Shown: positions 45,334 through 54,330, counted from the first letter of the stretch. The stretch is DNA of 64,000 bases from Zobellia alginiliquefaciens (GCF_029323795.1 NZ_CP119758.1:2728001-2792000), one strand, 5' to 3'. Notes: generated by a model from the letters alone, not told the origin. Numbers and translations: made by a program.

Positions 45334-46674
45334 ATGAGACTTTTAAAATATGTATTAAACCTATTATTTCTGAGTGCTACCTTGCTTTCTTGCCATGAAG
45401 ATGCCATTGTAGCGCAAACCGAAATTGAGGCCCCCATAGCCGTTACGGCACAGGCTTCGGTTGCGTTGAACAACAATCAGCGAAGGTCGTTTTTAGAATA
45501 TTACGCGCCCGTTATATTTAAGCAAGCACACGAGTATAGCAATGACCACCTTGGTTATGATTGGCTTACCAACTTTTATTTTGATGGCGATACCGACCTT
45601 ACCAATAATAAAGATAATTGGAGCACGGAATTAGATGCCTACATAGACCGATCTCAGCATGCCAACTGGCAAATACGCCCAACGCTGTACACTTCCATAA
45701 TCGAATTTTATGATGATGAGCTAGATACCAAAAGTGTTATTCTGCTGTACCATGTGTATCATGCCAAACAGCGCGGTTCAATACATGATTGGGAGCGCAT
45801 AGAAATCAGGATAGATGATGTACAAGGCAGTCCGGGAACGGGTGAGGAAATCAATTATGTGGTGGTTACCAGACATGGACTCCACAATGCCAGGGAATAT
45901 CCAGATGAGGATTTAAACTTTATGGAAACTGCTAATGGAAAGCATGTCATGATATGGCAAGCAGATTGGGATTATGGCTTGATCGGTACGGCAGAGCTCC
46001 GGTTTGTGGAAGATTCTTGGAGTACCATCAATACGAAAAACGTAAACGACCATAATGCGGATGTAGATATCAACGGTTCGGGAGACAATAATTTCCATTA
46101 CATCTTTACGTATAAAGAAGATTCCGAAACCGTAAATTACTGGAATGCGCAAACCCTCACCCAAAGCAATGCGGCTGCATTGGTATCTGGAGAATCTCAG
46201 AACAACACCGTAGATTTTAGTGAAACCAAGAGAATCACCTATGAGCTGCAGGATATTGCGGATATTATTCCCACACACTTAAGCAGTAGCGATTGGCATA
46301 AAACTAGACAAGTAAACTTAGCCTCTCCTGTGCTCAACGAAGATGGTTCCGCGGCTATTACGGCGGGAACCAAAACCTTCTATTATGAAGCGATAGATGA
46401 TCAAGACCCGGATGAGGACAGGGATGGTTTTATCCGTAAGCATTGGTTTTGGGGTGTGTACTATTATGGGGAGGAAGGCGACTATTTTTATGAGGAACTG
46501 GACCCACAACCTTGGCAGCAACATGTTTATTTTGCCCATAACGGTACCAGGGGCAACGGCACAAAGGCCGATGAGCTGGCCAATAGGGGTTTCTTTTTAG
46601 GAAGAGGAGATTATAGCAATTGGCTTTCCAACGGCGGCTTTGATGGCAGATGGGTGCAACTTTTTGATGATTGA
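45334..46674 (+). CDS. Lipoprotein with HDWE motif (NPP1/Vps62-like?)
   Basis: 446 residues; signal ends LLSC with lipid Cys 20. The N-terminal half reads YYAPVIFKQAHEYSNDHLGYDWLTNFYFDGD, and HAKQRGSIHDWERIEIRI (HDWE at 151-154) resembles the GHRHDWE heptad of necrosis-inducing NPP1 proteins and the HEGDWE of Vps62-related proteins. A following VVTRHGLHNAREYPDEDLNF and AHNGTRGNGTKADELANRGFFLGRGDY at the C terminus support a secreted metal-dependent fold. The family call is from motif memory only and needs a profile search. It is the last gene of the sigma/FecR/TonB cluster and is closed by a strong terminator. Confidence 0.6.
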   Translation: MRLLKYVLNLLFLSATLLSCHEDAIVAQTEIEAPIAVTAQASVALNNNQRRSFLEYYAPVIFKQAHEYSNDHLGYDWLTNFYFDGDTDLTNNKDNWSTELDAYIDRSQHANWQIRPTLYTSIIEFYDDELDTKSVILLYHVYHAKQRGSIHDWERIEIRIDDVQGSPGTGEEINYVVVTRHGLHNAREYPDEDLNFMETANGKHVMIWQADWDYGLIGTAELRFVEDSWSTINTKNVNDHNADVDINGSGDNNFHYIFTYKEDSETVNYWNAQTLTQSNAAALVSGESQNNTVDFSETKRITYELQDIADIIPTHLSSSDWHKTRQVNLASPVLNEDGSAAITAGTKTFYYEAIDDQDPDEDRDGFIRKHWFWGVYYYGEEGDYFYEELDPQPWQQHVYFAHNGTRGNGTKADELANRGFFLGRGDYSNWLSNGGFDGRWVQLFDD

Positions 46675-46734
46675 TTATAGGCATAACCAAACTTAACCTT
46701 ACGGCAGATTACATTTTGTTTAGTTTCTTTTAAA

Positions 46735-46767
46735 AGCGCAGCAATTCCCCCTTGCTGCGTTTTTTTT
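46735..46767 (+). terminator. Strong intrinsic terminator
   Basis: CGCAGCAA (46737-46744) pairs with TTGCTGCG (46752-46759) around TTCCCCC, then eight T (46760-46767). It closes the TonB receptor operon. Confidence 0.9.
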
Positions 46768-46932
46768 GTGTAGAAAATGGTTCGTGTGCTAAAGGAGATA
46801 GGGTTCTGTGGAAAGCAAGATGAAAAGTTTTAATAGCCTTACAGGAATCTGTAATAAAAAACCAACAAAAAGCCATAATTTGCAGAAGAGTGGAGCGTAC
46901 CTAGGTTCGTTTGTTTAATTGCTACATACAAT

Positions 46933-47454
46933 ATGAAAAAACTTATACCTAAAGAAGATAGAGTAAAGGAATTATTGAAATTTGGGATTCCTGAAAAATT
47001 TATTAAAGGTATTGGGAATATTGAAGAGCTAGAATTTATGGTTGAGGATATCAATGGAGCATACTTTTATTTGCCAACGATATCTGATTATAGCTTTTTG
47101 AAGAACCTAAATATTATTCCAATTTATGATAGAGGTCAAACATTTTATGTTTTTGCTTATAACGAAGAAATCAAAAAGATAATTCAATTTGGACTTGAGT
47201 CACAGAAAATAAGAAAAGATTACGGAGAGAATTGGAATTTACTTCTTCTGGGTATTATGATTGATCTTTTTGACCAATATATCGAAGATGATATAGGTAA
47301 AGAAAAGTTTGTTGAAGTCGGGAACAAAATAGGATTCGAAAAATCTGCTGAATTATTTGATCTCAGGAATTTGCCCGTTGAAGAATTCAATAAAAAACTT
47401 GAAGACAACGAAAAGTGGGAACTTGAAATAGCTGAGAAATTGAAAATACTATAG
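46933..47454 (+). CDS. Unrecognised 173-residue protein next to the TIR-TPR gene
   Basis: ATG at 46933 follows an AT-rich leader. The sequence, MKKLIPKEDRVKELLKFGIPE and on, has a mixed alpha/beta look with EELEFMVEDINGAYFYLPTISDYSFLKNLNIIPIYDRGQTFYVFAYNEEIKK, resembling the overall style of SMI1/KNR4-type or other immunity proteins, but without a motif I can name. Base composition is AT-richer than the genes before it, like the TIR gene 147 bp downstream, and both may have arrived together. Confidence 0.65.
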   Translation: MKKLIPKEDRVKELLKFGIPEKFIKGIGNIEELEFMVEDINGAYFYLPTISDYSFLKNLNIIPIYDRGQTFYVFAYNEEIKKIIQFGLESQKIRKDYGENWNLLLLGIMIDLFDQYIEDDIGKEKFVEVGNKIGFEKSAELFDLRNLPVEEFNKKLEDNEKWELEIAEKLKIL

Positions 47455-47600
47455 GATGCTACTAGGTATGAAAAACATAGCTAATAAGCTAAATCTATAA
47501 GTTTAAAACTAGATAGAAAAAATTGCTTTAGTACTAAATCTAAAATATTGTGTTTTTTTATAAGCTATCTTTCGTAGACTGAACATTATGTTAATAATAT

Positions 47601-49043
47601 ATGAAACCAAAAATATTTATAGGGTCATCTGTCGAAGGTCTTAACGTAGCTTACGCTATTCAACAAAATCTAACATATGATGCAGATGTAACTGTTTGGG
47701 ATCAAGGTGTTTTTGAACTTTCCAAAACAACAATTGAGTCACTGATGAAAGTGTTGGAAAATTCAGATTTTGGAATTTTTGTGTTTAACCCTGACGACTT
47801 ACTAAAAATACGAGCTGATGAAACATCGGTAGTCAGAGATAATGTTATATTTGAAATGGGGTTATTTATAGGAAAACTCTCAAGAGAAAGAGTTTATTTT
47901 TTGAAACCTATGAAAGGAGAGCTGCATATTCCTTCGGATTTGTTAGGAATTATATCAGGAGATTATGATTCTGAACGAGAAGATGGTAGTATACAAGCTG
48001 CAACAGGGCCGTTCTGTAATCAAGTAAGACAGCAAGTCCAAAAACTCGGTACTGTCACACTAGTTGAAAATAATCCACAAAATCCAGACGAAAAGAATAG
48101 TGCTTTAAAAGATGATAATTGGTATAGTTTGTTTCTAGATAGAAAATATGGCGAAACTATCGAAAAGCTTAATTCTCTTATTAGAAAAGAGAAAGTTGAG
48201 GAAGAGAAACTAAATTTAATGTTATGGAAAATATATTGTGAATTTAAGACCGGCGAAAAAAATGGATTAAAAAAAATGGATGCTTTTATGAAGAAACATG
48301 AAAGTAAAAGAAACGCATATATTGGTTTAGCTAGAATCTACCAATGGGAAGAATATTTTGATAAGTCCGAAGCTACAATTGAATTGGGTTTAAAAAAATT
48401 TAAAAATGATTCTTCTTTAATAGCTATTAGAGCTGAAAATCAAATTCATATGGGTGAAACGGATAGCGCAATTCAGTTGTTAGAAAAGCATAATCCTAGT
48501 GAAAATGTTGAAATTGCTATCCATATCTATAATATTCATTTTAAGATTAAAAGTTATGATAGAGCTCTGGATGTCATACATGTTACCTACTTAAATTTTC
48601 CCAATAATGAACAACTGAGATATAAATATGCCTTGGTGGCAATTGAATTAGAAAAATATCATATAGCATTGTTTCTGTTAAATTCTCTGGTGAGTGAATT
48701 TCCAAAAAACATGTCATATTGGGGATATTTAAGTAACACAGCTCTACAACTTGATTTTTATGACCTTGCACTAAGCTCAAATCGAAAAGCAGAAGAATTA
48801 TCTGAATCTAAAGAGAGTTGGATACTTTCCAATACAGGTAATATGTTATATAATAAAGGGTTTTATTCTGAAAGTATAACATACTTTAATAAGAGCATAT
48901 CTATTTCAAAAGAAAGTGACTATGCCCATGGTAGGTTAGCATCAGCAGTTAAGGATAGACAAAAAGAAAAAGAAGAAATAAATCAAAAATGTAAAGAAGG
49001 TAGAATTAGTATTAGAGATTATAAAATAGAAGCCAGTACATAA
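47601..49043 (+). CDS. TIR-like domain protein with C-terminal TPR-like repeats
   Basis: 480 residues. Residues 1-150 match the predicted nucleotide-binding TIR-like family found in CBASS Cap12 and Pycsar effectors (PF10137): KIFIGSSVEGLNVAYAIQQNL at the start, TVWDQGVFELSKTTIESLMKVLENSDFGIFVFNPDD, and the core RDNVIFEMGLFIGKLSRERVYFL, where E85 of FEMG corresponds to the catalytic glutamate of NAD-cleaving TIR domains. About 195-460 is a series of helical pairs resembling TPR repeats (LALSSNRKAEELSESKESWILSNTGNMLYNKGFYSESITYFNKSI). No signal peptide. The architecture suggests a sensor-effector protein that depletes NAD+ when triggered. AT-rich composition suggests horizontal transfer. Confidence 0.82.
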   Translation: MKPKIFIGSSVEGLNVAYAIQQNLTYDADVTVWDQGVFELSKTTIESLMKVLENSDFGIFVFNPDDLLKIRADETSVVRDNVIFEMGLFIGKLSRERVYFLKPMKGELHIPSDLLGIISGDYDSEREDGSIQAATGPFCNQVRQQVQKLGTVTLVENNPQNPDEKNSALKDDNWYSLFLDRKYGETIEKLNSLIRKEKVEEEKLNLMLWKIYCEFKTGEKNGLKKMDAFMKKHESKRNAYIGLARIYQWEEYFDKSEATIELGLKKFKNDSSLIAIRAENQIHMGETDSAIQLLEKHNPSENVEIAIHIYNIHFKIKSYDRALDVIHVTYLNFPNNEQLRYKYALVAIELEKYHIALFLLNSLVSEFPKNMSYWGYLSNTALQLDFYDLALSSNRKAEELSESKESWILSNTGNMLYNKGFYSESITYFNKSISISKESDYAHGRLASAVKDRQKEKEEINQKCKEGRISIRDYKIEAST

Positions 49044-49147
49044 AACCCATACCCCTTCCAAAACTCGCTATCATGATAGTTTTTTAATTTTTACGAACAA
49101 TTAAAACCTACTGTATCAGGTAGTTTTGTTTTGTGAAAGTAGCCAAG

Positions 49148-49233
49148 TACTTACGTATGGATAAAATTCATAGGTGTACATCCGGCACTACAGCTATATC
49201 TGTAGCTCAGGCGTTAGCTGCTATCTGAATAGC
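49148..49233 (+). promoter_or_regulatory. Run of small hairpins in the leader of the DUF305 gene
   Basis: Three consecutive inverted repeats: TATG/CATA within about 49157-49173, CTACAG (49188-49193) with CTGTAG (49200-49205), and GCTAT (49220-49224) with ATAGC (49229-49233). A structured 5' leader or small RNA is possible, but the stems are short. Confidence 0.3.
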
Positions 49234-49263
49234 GACAATCATATCATTTAAAATTTGAACAAA

Positions 49264-49830
49264 ATGGAAAACGGGAAAATCGATAAAAAGAAATATGGGA
49301 AATTCTTTGCAATGATCGCGACTTCGATGGTGGCAATGTTTCTTTTAATGTACACGCATTCATATCAAATAATCGACCACTTTTGGTTTAGTGAAACTAG
49401 ATTGTTCATGACCCTAATTATGGGGGGATCCATGATAATTATTATGCTTCTCTATATGCTTAATATGTATAAGAGTAAAAAGACCAATATTGCCATATTG
49501 GGATTGGGAGTTGTAATGATAATAGGAGCAATTGGGTTGGTAAGAAGTCAGGTTACCGTTACCGATACCGATTATATGGAGGGAATGATTCCCCATCATT
49601 CAATTGCCATATTGACCAGCGAAAGAGCAAAAATCAAAGACGTTAGAGTCCGAGAACTTGCGGATGACATTATCAAAGCCCAACGCAAAGAAATTATGGA
49701 AATGGAATGGCTGATTAAGGATATTAAAGAAAATGGAGTAGTAGAAACCGAAGCGGAAAAGGAAAATAGACCCGTTCCAAAATTTGAAGGACGGCTGGAC
49801 AAAGAAACCAAGAATATTGAAATTGAATAG
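49264..49830 (+). CDS. DUF305-type membrane protein (copper-associated family)
   Basis: 188 residues from the ATG at 49264 (a TTG at 49255 would add three). Three hydrophobic helices (about 15-35, 45-67, 74-94) precede the DUF305 signature DTDYMEGMIPHHSIAILTSERAKIKDVRVRELADDIIKAQRKEIMEMEWLIKDI, where the MxxHH and following helices form the ferritin-like bundle that binds metal in CopM-like relatives. The N-terminal membrane block is the version common in Bacteroidota. A role in copper tolerance is suggested by the family; no Cu-pump gene is adjacent here. Confidence 0.85.
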   Translation: MENGKIDKKKYGKFFAMIATSMVAMFLLMYTHSYQIIDHFWFSETRLFMTLIMGGSMIIIMLLYMLNMYKSKKTNIAILGLGVVMIIGAIGLVRSQVTVTDTDYMEGMIPHHSIAILTSERAKIKDVRVRELADDIIKAQRKEIMEMEWLIKDIKENGVVETEAEKENRPVPKFEGRLDKETKNIEIE

Positions 49831-49893
49831 ACAGCCAGCTGCTAAGAATGGTAACCTTGTAGAACTCCCTACTAGTCAGAACAACAATTTTTC

Positions 49894-49921
49894 AAAACCG
49901 CTTTCTAAGGCGGTTTTGTTC
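49894..49921. terminator. Terminator between the DUF305 gene and the AraC regulator gene
   Basis: AAAACCGC (49894-49901) and GCGGTTTT (49910-49917) are perfect arms around TTTCTAAG, with T-rich ends on both strands. It serves the two convergent genes. Confidence 0.8.
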
Positions 49922-49995
49922 TTTAGGCAAACAGCCAACCCGATATTTTTCTGAGCCTGAAAACCATTTCTATCTTGTTTTGCTTTACAGCAGAA

Positions 49996-50907
49996 TTAAT
50001 TCAAACTTCTAAATTCACTTGGCGAGTGACCCACCCTTTGTTTAAAGAGTCTGGTAAAATGCTGTGGATATTTAAACCCAAGTTCATAGGCAATCTCGCT
50101 AACCGATTTGTTCGGGTCGAATACCTTTTCCTTGGCCACTTCAATGAGCTTGGCCTGTATGTATTCTTGGGCAGATGTACCGGTTTCCTTTTTGACCAAA
50201 TCACCAAAGTAGTTTGAAGACAAATGCAATTGGTCTGCAAAATAGCCTACTGATGGCAATCCGTAGGTTTGAGGTTTCTCAGAGGAAAAATATTCGCCCA
50301 GAAGCCCGTTGAATTTTTCTAACGCACCTTGATGAACAACTTCACGGGTCAAAAATTGTCGGTCGTAAAATCGGAGACAGTAGTCTAAGAACAGCTCAAT
50401 ATTTGCAACGATCAACTTTTTGCTGTGTTTGTCCATATTCTGCTCCAGCTCAAACTGAATTTTATCCAGCACGCTTAAAATCACTTTTCGTTCTTTAGCG
50501 GATAGGTGCAATGCCTCATTGCTTGAATAGGAAAAAAAGCTATAGTCACTCATTTTTTTGCCCAGTTCTGTACCCAACAACAAATCCGGGTGAAATAAAA
50601 GGGCATACCCTTTGGGTTGAAAATCGGGATCGTTATAGGTCAAGCCCACTACTTGGTTTGGACTAACAAAAACAAGCGTTCCTTCATCATAATCGTAGTC
50701 TTTGCCCCCATATTTTAATTTACAGCCTTTGGCATCCTTCAAAAAAATGGCATAACAATTAAAGCGTAAGGCGTTATACCCCTTTATAACTTTTCCGTTT
50801 TCTGCAACCGTATTAAAATCGACCATACCGATCAAGGGGTGTAAAACTTCCTGTTTCCGAAGGGAAAGGTAATCGCCTACTTTGTTAATGTCATATATAT
50901 TTTCCAT
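49996..50907 (-). CDS. AraC-family transcriptional regulator
   Basis: 303 residues. The N-terminal cupin-like sensing part spans about 20-190 (GKVIKGYNALRFNCYAIFLKDAKGCKL, TLVFVSPNQVVGL). The C-terminal two helix-turn-helix domain contains HLSSNYFGDLVKKETGTSAQEYIQAKLIEVAKEKVF and VSEIAYELGFKYPQHFTRLFKQRVGHSPSEFRSLN (about 225-303). It is divergent from the hydrolase/cupin cluster at 51098-55407 and is probably its activator. Confidence 0.93.
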   Translation of the reverse strand: MENIYDINKVGDYLSLRKQEVLHPLIGMVDFNTVAENGKVIKGYNALRFNCYAIFLKDAKGCKLKYGGKDYDYDEGTLVFVSPNQVVGLTYNDPDFQPKGYALLFHPDLLLGTELGKKMSDYSFFSYSSNEALHLSAKERKVILSVLDKIQFELEQNMDKHSKKLIVANIELFLDYCLRFYDRQFLTREVVHQGALEKFNGLLGEYFSSEKPQTYGLPSVGYFADQLHLSSNYFGDLVKKETGTSAQEYIQAKLIEVAKEKVFDPNKSVSEIAYELGFKYPQHFTRLFKQRVGHSPSEFRSLN

Positions 50908-51097
50908 AAGATGCCCTAGAATTCAGGTTAAAGATAATGGATTGGCTCCCAGTACTCAAACGCCTCAACTGAATTCAGTAATAAAGGTAGGTTTATCCGT
51001 AATCTGGGTATTACATGACCTTGTCTTATGGAATACTTTTGGTCATCCTATTTTAGGAAATCTAAAAATTAAGAATCCTTCGGGCCACACACCAATA

Positions 51098-51886
51098 ATG
51101 AAAAAACAGGGTCGTCTTTTTTACTTTATATTCCGCTATGTGATTCTGGTAATCCCTATAGATATATATGGTCAGGAAAAAGAGCCATTTCTGGACGATT
51201 TTAGGGGAACGGTGAGTGTAACCCACAACGGAATTTCTTTAGTGCCCTCTTTTTCGTTGGGGGACCCCGCCTTACTTTTCGATTTGAAATTTACCAAAGG
51301 AAACTTAAGTTTTGAACCTGATATGCGATTTGCTTTGGAAGGAAAACCTTGGTCGTTCTTGTTTTGGTTTCGGTACAAGGCTATTCAAAACGAACGATTT
51401 TCATTGCGTGTAGGCGCGCATCCGGCACTTAATTTTAGGACGGTAAGCATCATTAGAAACGGACAGACTGAGGAACTTTTAGAATCTCGAAGGTATGTGG
51501 CGGCCGAAATAGCCCCTAATTATAAAATATCCGATAAGGTGAGTATCGGTATGTATTATTTGTACGGTCGAGGTTTTGATGATGGGGTTAAAAAGACTAA
51601 CTTTTTGGTGTTACATACCAACTTTGGCAATATCCCTATTTCTGGAAGCTATTATTTCAATTTTACGCCACAAGTATATTACCTTACCACTAACGACCTT
51701 ACGGGCTATTATACAAGTGCTTTTTTGACGTTAGCCAAAAAGGAATTTCCCTTTTCATTGACGGGCGTGGTCAATAAAGGAGTCAAAACCCAAATTTTGC
51801 CCGATGATGATTTTACATGGAGCGTAGTATTGAACTATAGTTTTCCTTCCGTGAAAAAACCGAGGAAATCCAAAAGAAAAATATAA
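51098..51886 (+). CDS. Predicted outer-membrane beta-barrel protein
   Basis: 263 residues from the ATG at 51098; the open frame runs back to 50882 but that overlaps the regulator and lacks a signal. The N terminus MKKQGRLFYFIFRYVILVIPIDIYGQE is a signal peptide. The body alternates strands with aromatic ends (SWSFLF-type: PWSFLFWFRYKAIQNERFSLRVGAHPALNF, ISGSYYFNFTPQVYYLTTNDLTGYYTSAFLTL) typical of a small barrel. No family recognised. First gene of the run divergent from the AraC regulator. Confidence 0.75.
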   Translation: MKKQGRLFYFIFRYVILVIPIDIYGQEKEPFLDDFRGTVSVTHNGISLVPSFSLGDPALLFDLKFTKGNLSFEPDMRFALEGKPWSFLFWFRYKAIQNERFSLRVGAHPALNFRTVSIIRNGQTEELLESRRYVAAEIAPNYKISDKVSIGMYYLYGRGFDDGVKKTNFLVLHTNFGNIPISGSYYFNFTPQVYYLTTNDLTGYYTSAFLTLAKKEFPFSLTGVVNKGVKTQILPDDDFTWSVVLNYSFPSVKKPRKSKRKI

Positions 51887-51926
51887 ATTAAGGTATGAAC
51901 AAAATCGAGCCATACAATTTTAAACC

Positions 51927-53042
51927 ATGTTAGACTTAAAATATTTCGTTGCTTTTGGGGTAACCTTATTGGTTTATGGTTGCCATGAACCAAAAGAGGC
52001 ACAAACCAACGAAACTTCGTTGCCCACAGATGCCATCACCATTCAAAGACAAGGTACGTTCGCCATTGGTGGAGCCGTGAAAGAGAGCCCTGGCACTTTT
52101 GATCCCATTGCCCACGGTGCATTCAATCCTACCAACCAAAGTACGGAAGGGCAGACCCTGCACGGAGACCACGCATCGGTATTTTATCAAATTCCAACCG
52201 ATGCCAGAGACCTTCCTCTTGTATTCTGGCACGGCTATGGGCAGTCTATGCGCACTTGGCAAAGCACGCCCGATGGTAGGGAAGGCTTTCAGAGTATTTT
52301 CTTGAGAAAGGGATTTCCGGTCTATTTATTGGACCAACCCAGAAGAGGACTTGCAGGTAAAAGTCTGGAGCCAAGAAATTTGGAAGCCCGAACAGAAGAC
52401 CAACTTTGGTTCGGAATTTTTAGAATGGGCGAGGGAACCGAATTTTATAACAACATACAGTTTTCAAAAGAACCGGAAGCTCTTGAGCAATTCTTTCGCC
52501 AAAGTACCCCGGATACGGGACCTTTGAATATCAATCTTAATATCAAGGCCGTTTCGGCGCTGTTCAACAAAATAGGTGATGGTATTTTAGTCACCCATTC
52601 CCATAGCGGCGGACAAGGGTGGTTTACGGCATTGGAAAATGACAACATCAAAGCTATTGTATCGTATGAGCCCGGCAGCAATTTTGTTTTCCCAGAAGAT
52701 ACTGTTCCAGAGCCAATACCGTACGTAGGCGGTACGTTACGCGCCAGTGGTGTCACTATGGAAGAATTTGAAAAGCTGACCAAAATTCCAATAGTGATTT
52801 ACTACGGAGATTATATCCCAGAAACCGAAGTTGAAAATCCTGGTCAGGAGCAATGGCGTGCAGCCCTTTCAATGGCACGTAAATGGACAGATGCTGTGAA
52901 TAATGCTGGAGGTGATGTTACGTTAGTGGTACTGCCGGAAAAAGGTATAAAAGGGAATACGCACTTCCCTATGTCCGATTTAAATAATCAAGAAATAGCC
53001 GATTTGATGTACAACTGGCTCATAGAAAAAAAATTAAACTAA
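51927..53042 (+). CDS. Lipoprotein alpha/beta hydrolase
   Basis: 371 residues; the signal ends LLVYGC, so it is a probable lipoprotein (Cys 19). The oxyanion segment is PLVFWHGYGQSMRTW, the nucleophile elbow is VTHSHSGGQGW (S227), and the late His is in KGNTHFPMSDLNN. The Asp partner probably lies in YYGDYIPETEV. The Arg-rich QPRRGLAGKSLEPR is a loop over the pocket. Hydrolysis of an ester or lactone in the periplasm is likely; the substrate is unknown. It sits in a cluster with cupin and CMD-family genes. Confidence 0.85.
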   Translation: MLDLKYFVAFGVTLLVYGCHEPKEAQTNETSLPTDAITIQRQGTFAIGGAVKESPGTFDPIAHGAFNPTNQSTEGQTLHGDHASVFYQIPTDARDLPLVFWHGYGQSMRTWQSTPDGREGFQSIFLRKGFPVYLLDQPRRGLAGKSLEPRNLEARTEDQLWFGIFRMGEGTEFYNNIQFSKEPEALEQFFRQSTPDTGPLNINLNIKAVSALFNKIGDGILVTHSHSGGQGWFTALENDNIKAIVSYEPGSNFVFPEDTVPEPIPYVGGTLRASGVTMEEFEKLTKIPIVIYYGDYIPETEVENPGQEQWRAALSMARKWTDAVNNAGGDVTLVVLPEKGIKGNTHFPMSDLNNQEIADLMYNWLIEKKLN

Positions 53043-53045
53043 AAA

Positions 53046-53528
53046 ATGATAAATATGAAAAAGCTAATCGTTACCGTTCTATTTATGCTACCTATTTGTG
53101 TTGTTGCCCAGCATAGCGACTACAAAGTGTCTTCGTACAAAGAAGAAGGCTTCAAGGCCCCGAACACCCATTATATTGGGGAGGCTTGGTTAAACGGTGT
53201 ACTTCAGGCCGATGATACAACCGACTTTAATATTACCAAAGCGACCTTTAAGGCAAATTCTACTTTAGATTGGCACAAACATTCATCATCCCAGGTTCTT
53301 ATTTACGTAGATGGCGAAGGCTACTATCAAGAAAGAGGAAAAGAACCTGTGATTCTTAAAGCAGGTGATGTGATTAAATGCGATAAGGATACAGAGCACT
53401 GGCATGCTTCTACTAAGGATAGTGATGTGACCTATTTAGCGATTTATGGGGGAGAACAACCTACCACATGGACGGAAGTGGTAACACAAGAATATTATGA
53501 TAGCGTAGCAGATAAATTGAAAGACTGA
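53046..53528 (+). CDS. Secreted cupin-domain protein (first of three)
   Basis: 160 residues; signal peptide MKKLIVTVLFMLPICVVAQ from the ATG at 53055 (a start at 53046 adds MIN). The cupin barrel has WHKHSSSQVLIYVDGEGYYQERGKEPVILKAGDVIKC and, later, TEHWHAS, the HxH..E and H metal motifs in a slightly variant form. Similar in layout to the cupin at 54331. Role in the cluster unclear: metal-bound isomerase or oxygenase-like, or ligand binding. Confidence 0.88.
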   Translation: MINMKKLIVTVLFMLPICVVAQHSDYKVSSYKEEGFKAPNTHYIGEAWLNGVLQADDTTDFNITKATFKANSTLDWHKHSSSQVLIYVDGEGYYQERGKEPVILKAGDVIKCDKDTEHWHASTKDSDVTYLAIYGGEQPTTWTEVVTQEYYDSVADKLKD

Positions 53529-53541
53529 TTTGCACAGAAAT

Positions 53542-54306
53542 ATGAAGTCACTAAGGCCTAAACCTATGATGCGTATTAAAAAGAGCCCAAAAATCACGAA
53601 CATATTGTTGTTGACGGTGTTAATTATGGGGTTTCAATCCAATGCACAAGAAACAAGATCAAAAGACGATGCTTTATCGGACCAAGAAAAAAGCATTGTT
53701 AAAATAGCCAGTCATACTGCACAAGGGAATTTAATACAGCTTAAGGATGTGCTCAATGAAGGATTGAATCATAAGCTTACGGTGAACGAGGCTAAAGAAG
53801 TGTTGGTTCATCTCTACGCCTATGCCGGATTTCCAAGAAGTATACGCGGTTTGCAAACACTTTTAGAAGTGCTGGAAGAAAGAGCCGCCAAAGGAATTCA
53901 AGATGATTGGGGACCGGAAGCCACACCTATTGATGATTCCAGAACCAAATACGAGCGGGGAAAGACTATCTTGGAAGAGCTTGTTGGCCGCCCTTTGGAA
54001 GGAAAACCGGAATACCAAAAGTTCTCTCCCGAAATGGACAGATTTCTTAAAGAGCATTTGTTTGCAGATGTGTTTGAGCGGGATGTGCTCAGTTACAAAC
54101 AGCGGGAATTGGTGACCATTTCCGTTATTGCCAGTTTAGGAACCTTAGAGCCTATGTTGAGGAGTCATTACAATCTTTCGCTTAATGTAGGTTGGCAGCC
54201 TTGGCAATTGAAGAAGTTCACTCAAATAATTGGTATGACGGCCGGGGAAGAAAAAGGGAATTCGGCTGATTCAGTCTTAAGCCAAGTCCTTGAAAAACAA
54301 GAATAA
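53542..54306 (+). CDS. Carboxymuconolactone decarboxylase (CMD)-family protein with signal peptide
   Basis: 254 residues from the ATG at 53542 (a TTG at 53530 is also in frame; MMRIKK at 53575 is another candidate). A signal peptide (IKKSPKITNILLLTVLIMGFQSNAQ) precedes two CMD-like helical units: VNEAKEVLVHLYAYAGFPRSIRGLQTLLEVLEE and ERDVLSYKQRELVTISVIASLGTLEPMLRSHYNLSLNVG. The AhpD-type CxxC is absent, so a peroxidase-like thiol cycle is unlikely. It may act as a binding or lactone-cycling enzyme in the envelope with the cupins. Confidence 0.85.
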   Translation: MKSLRPKPMMRIKKSPKITNILLLTVLIMGFQSNAQETRSKDDALSDQEKSIVKIASHTAQGNLIQLKDVLNEGLNHKLTVNEAKEVLVHLYAYAGFPRSIRGLQTLLEVLEERAAKGIQDDWGPEATPIDDSRTKYERGKTILEELVGRPLEGKPEYQKFSPEMDRFLKEHLFADVFERDVLSYKQRELVTISVIASLGTLEPMLRSHYNLSLNVGWQPWQLKKFTQIIGMTAGEEKGNSADSVLSQVLEKQE

Positions 54307-54330
54307 GGGCAATACGCTAAAAAACACGCT

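Noticed and set aside
46933-49043. A CBASS or Pycsar operon with a nucleotide cyclase
   Set aside because: No CD-NTase, cyclase, STING or Cap2/Cap3-type gene lies on either side; the neighbour is unrecognised.
50882-51097. Upstream extension of the beta-barrel gene
   Set aside because: It overlaps the AraC regulator start and lacks a signal peptide; the ATG at 51098 gives a proper one.
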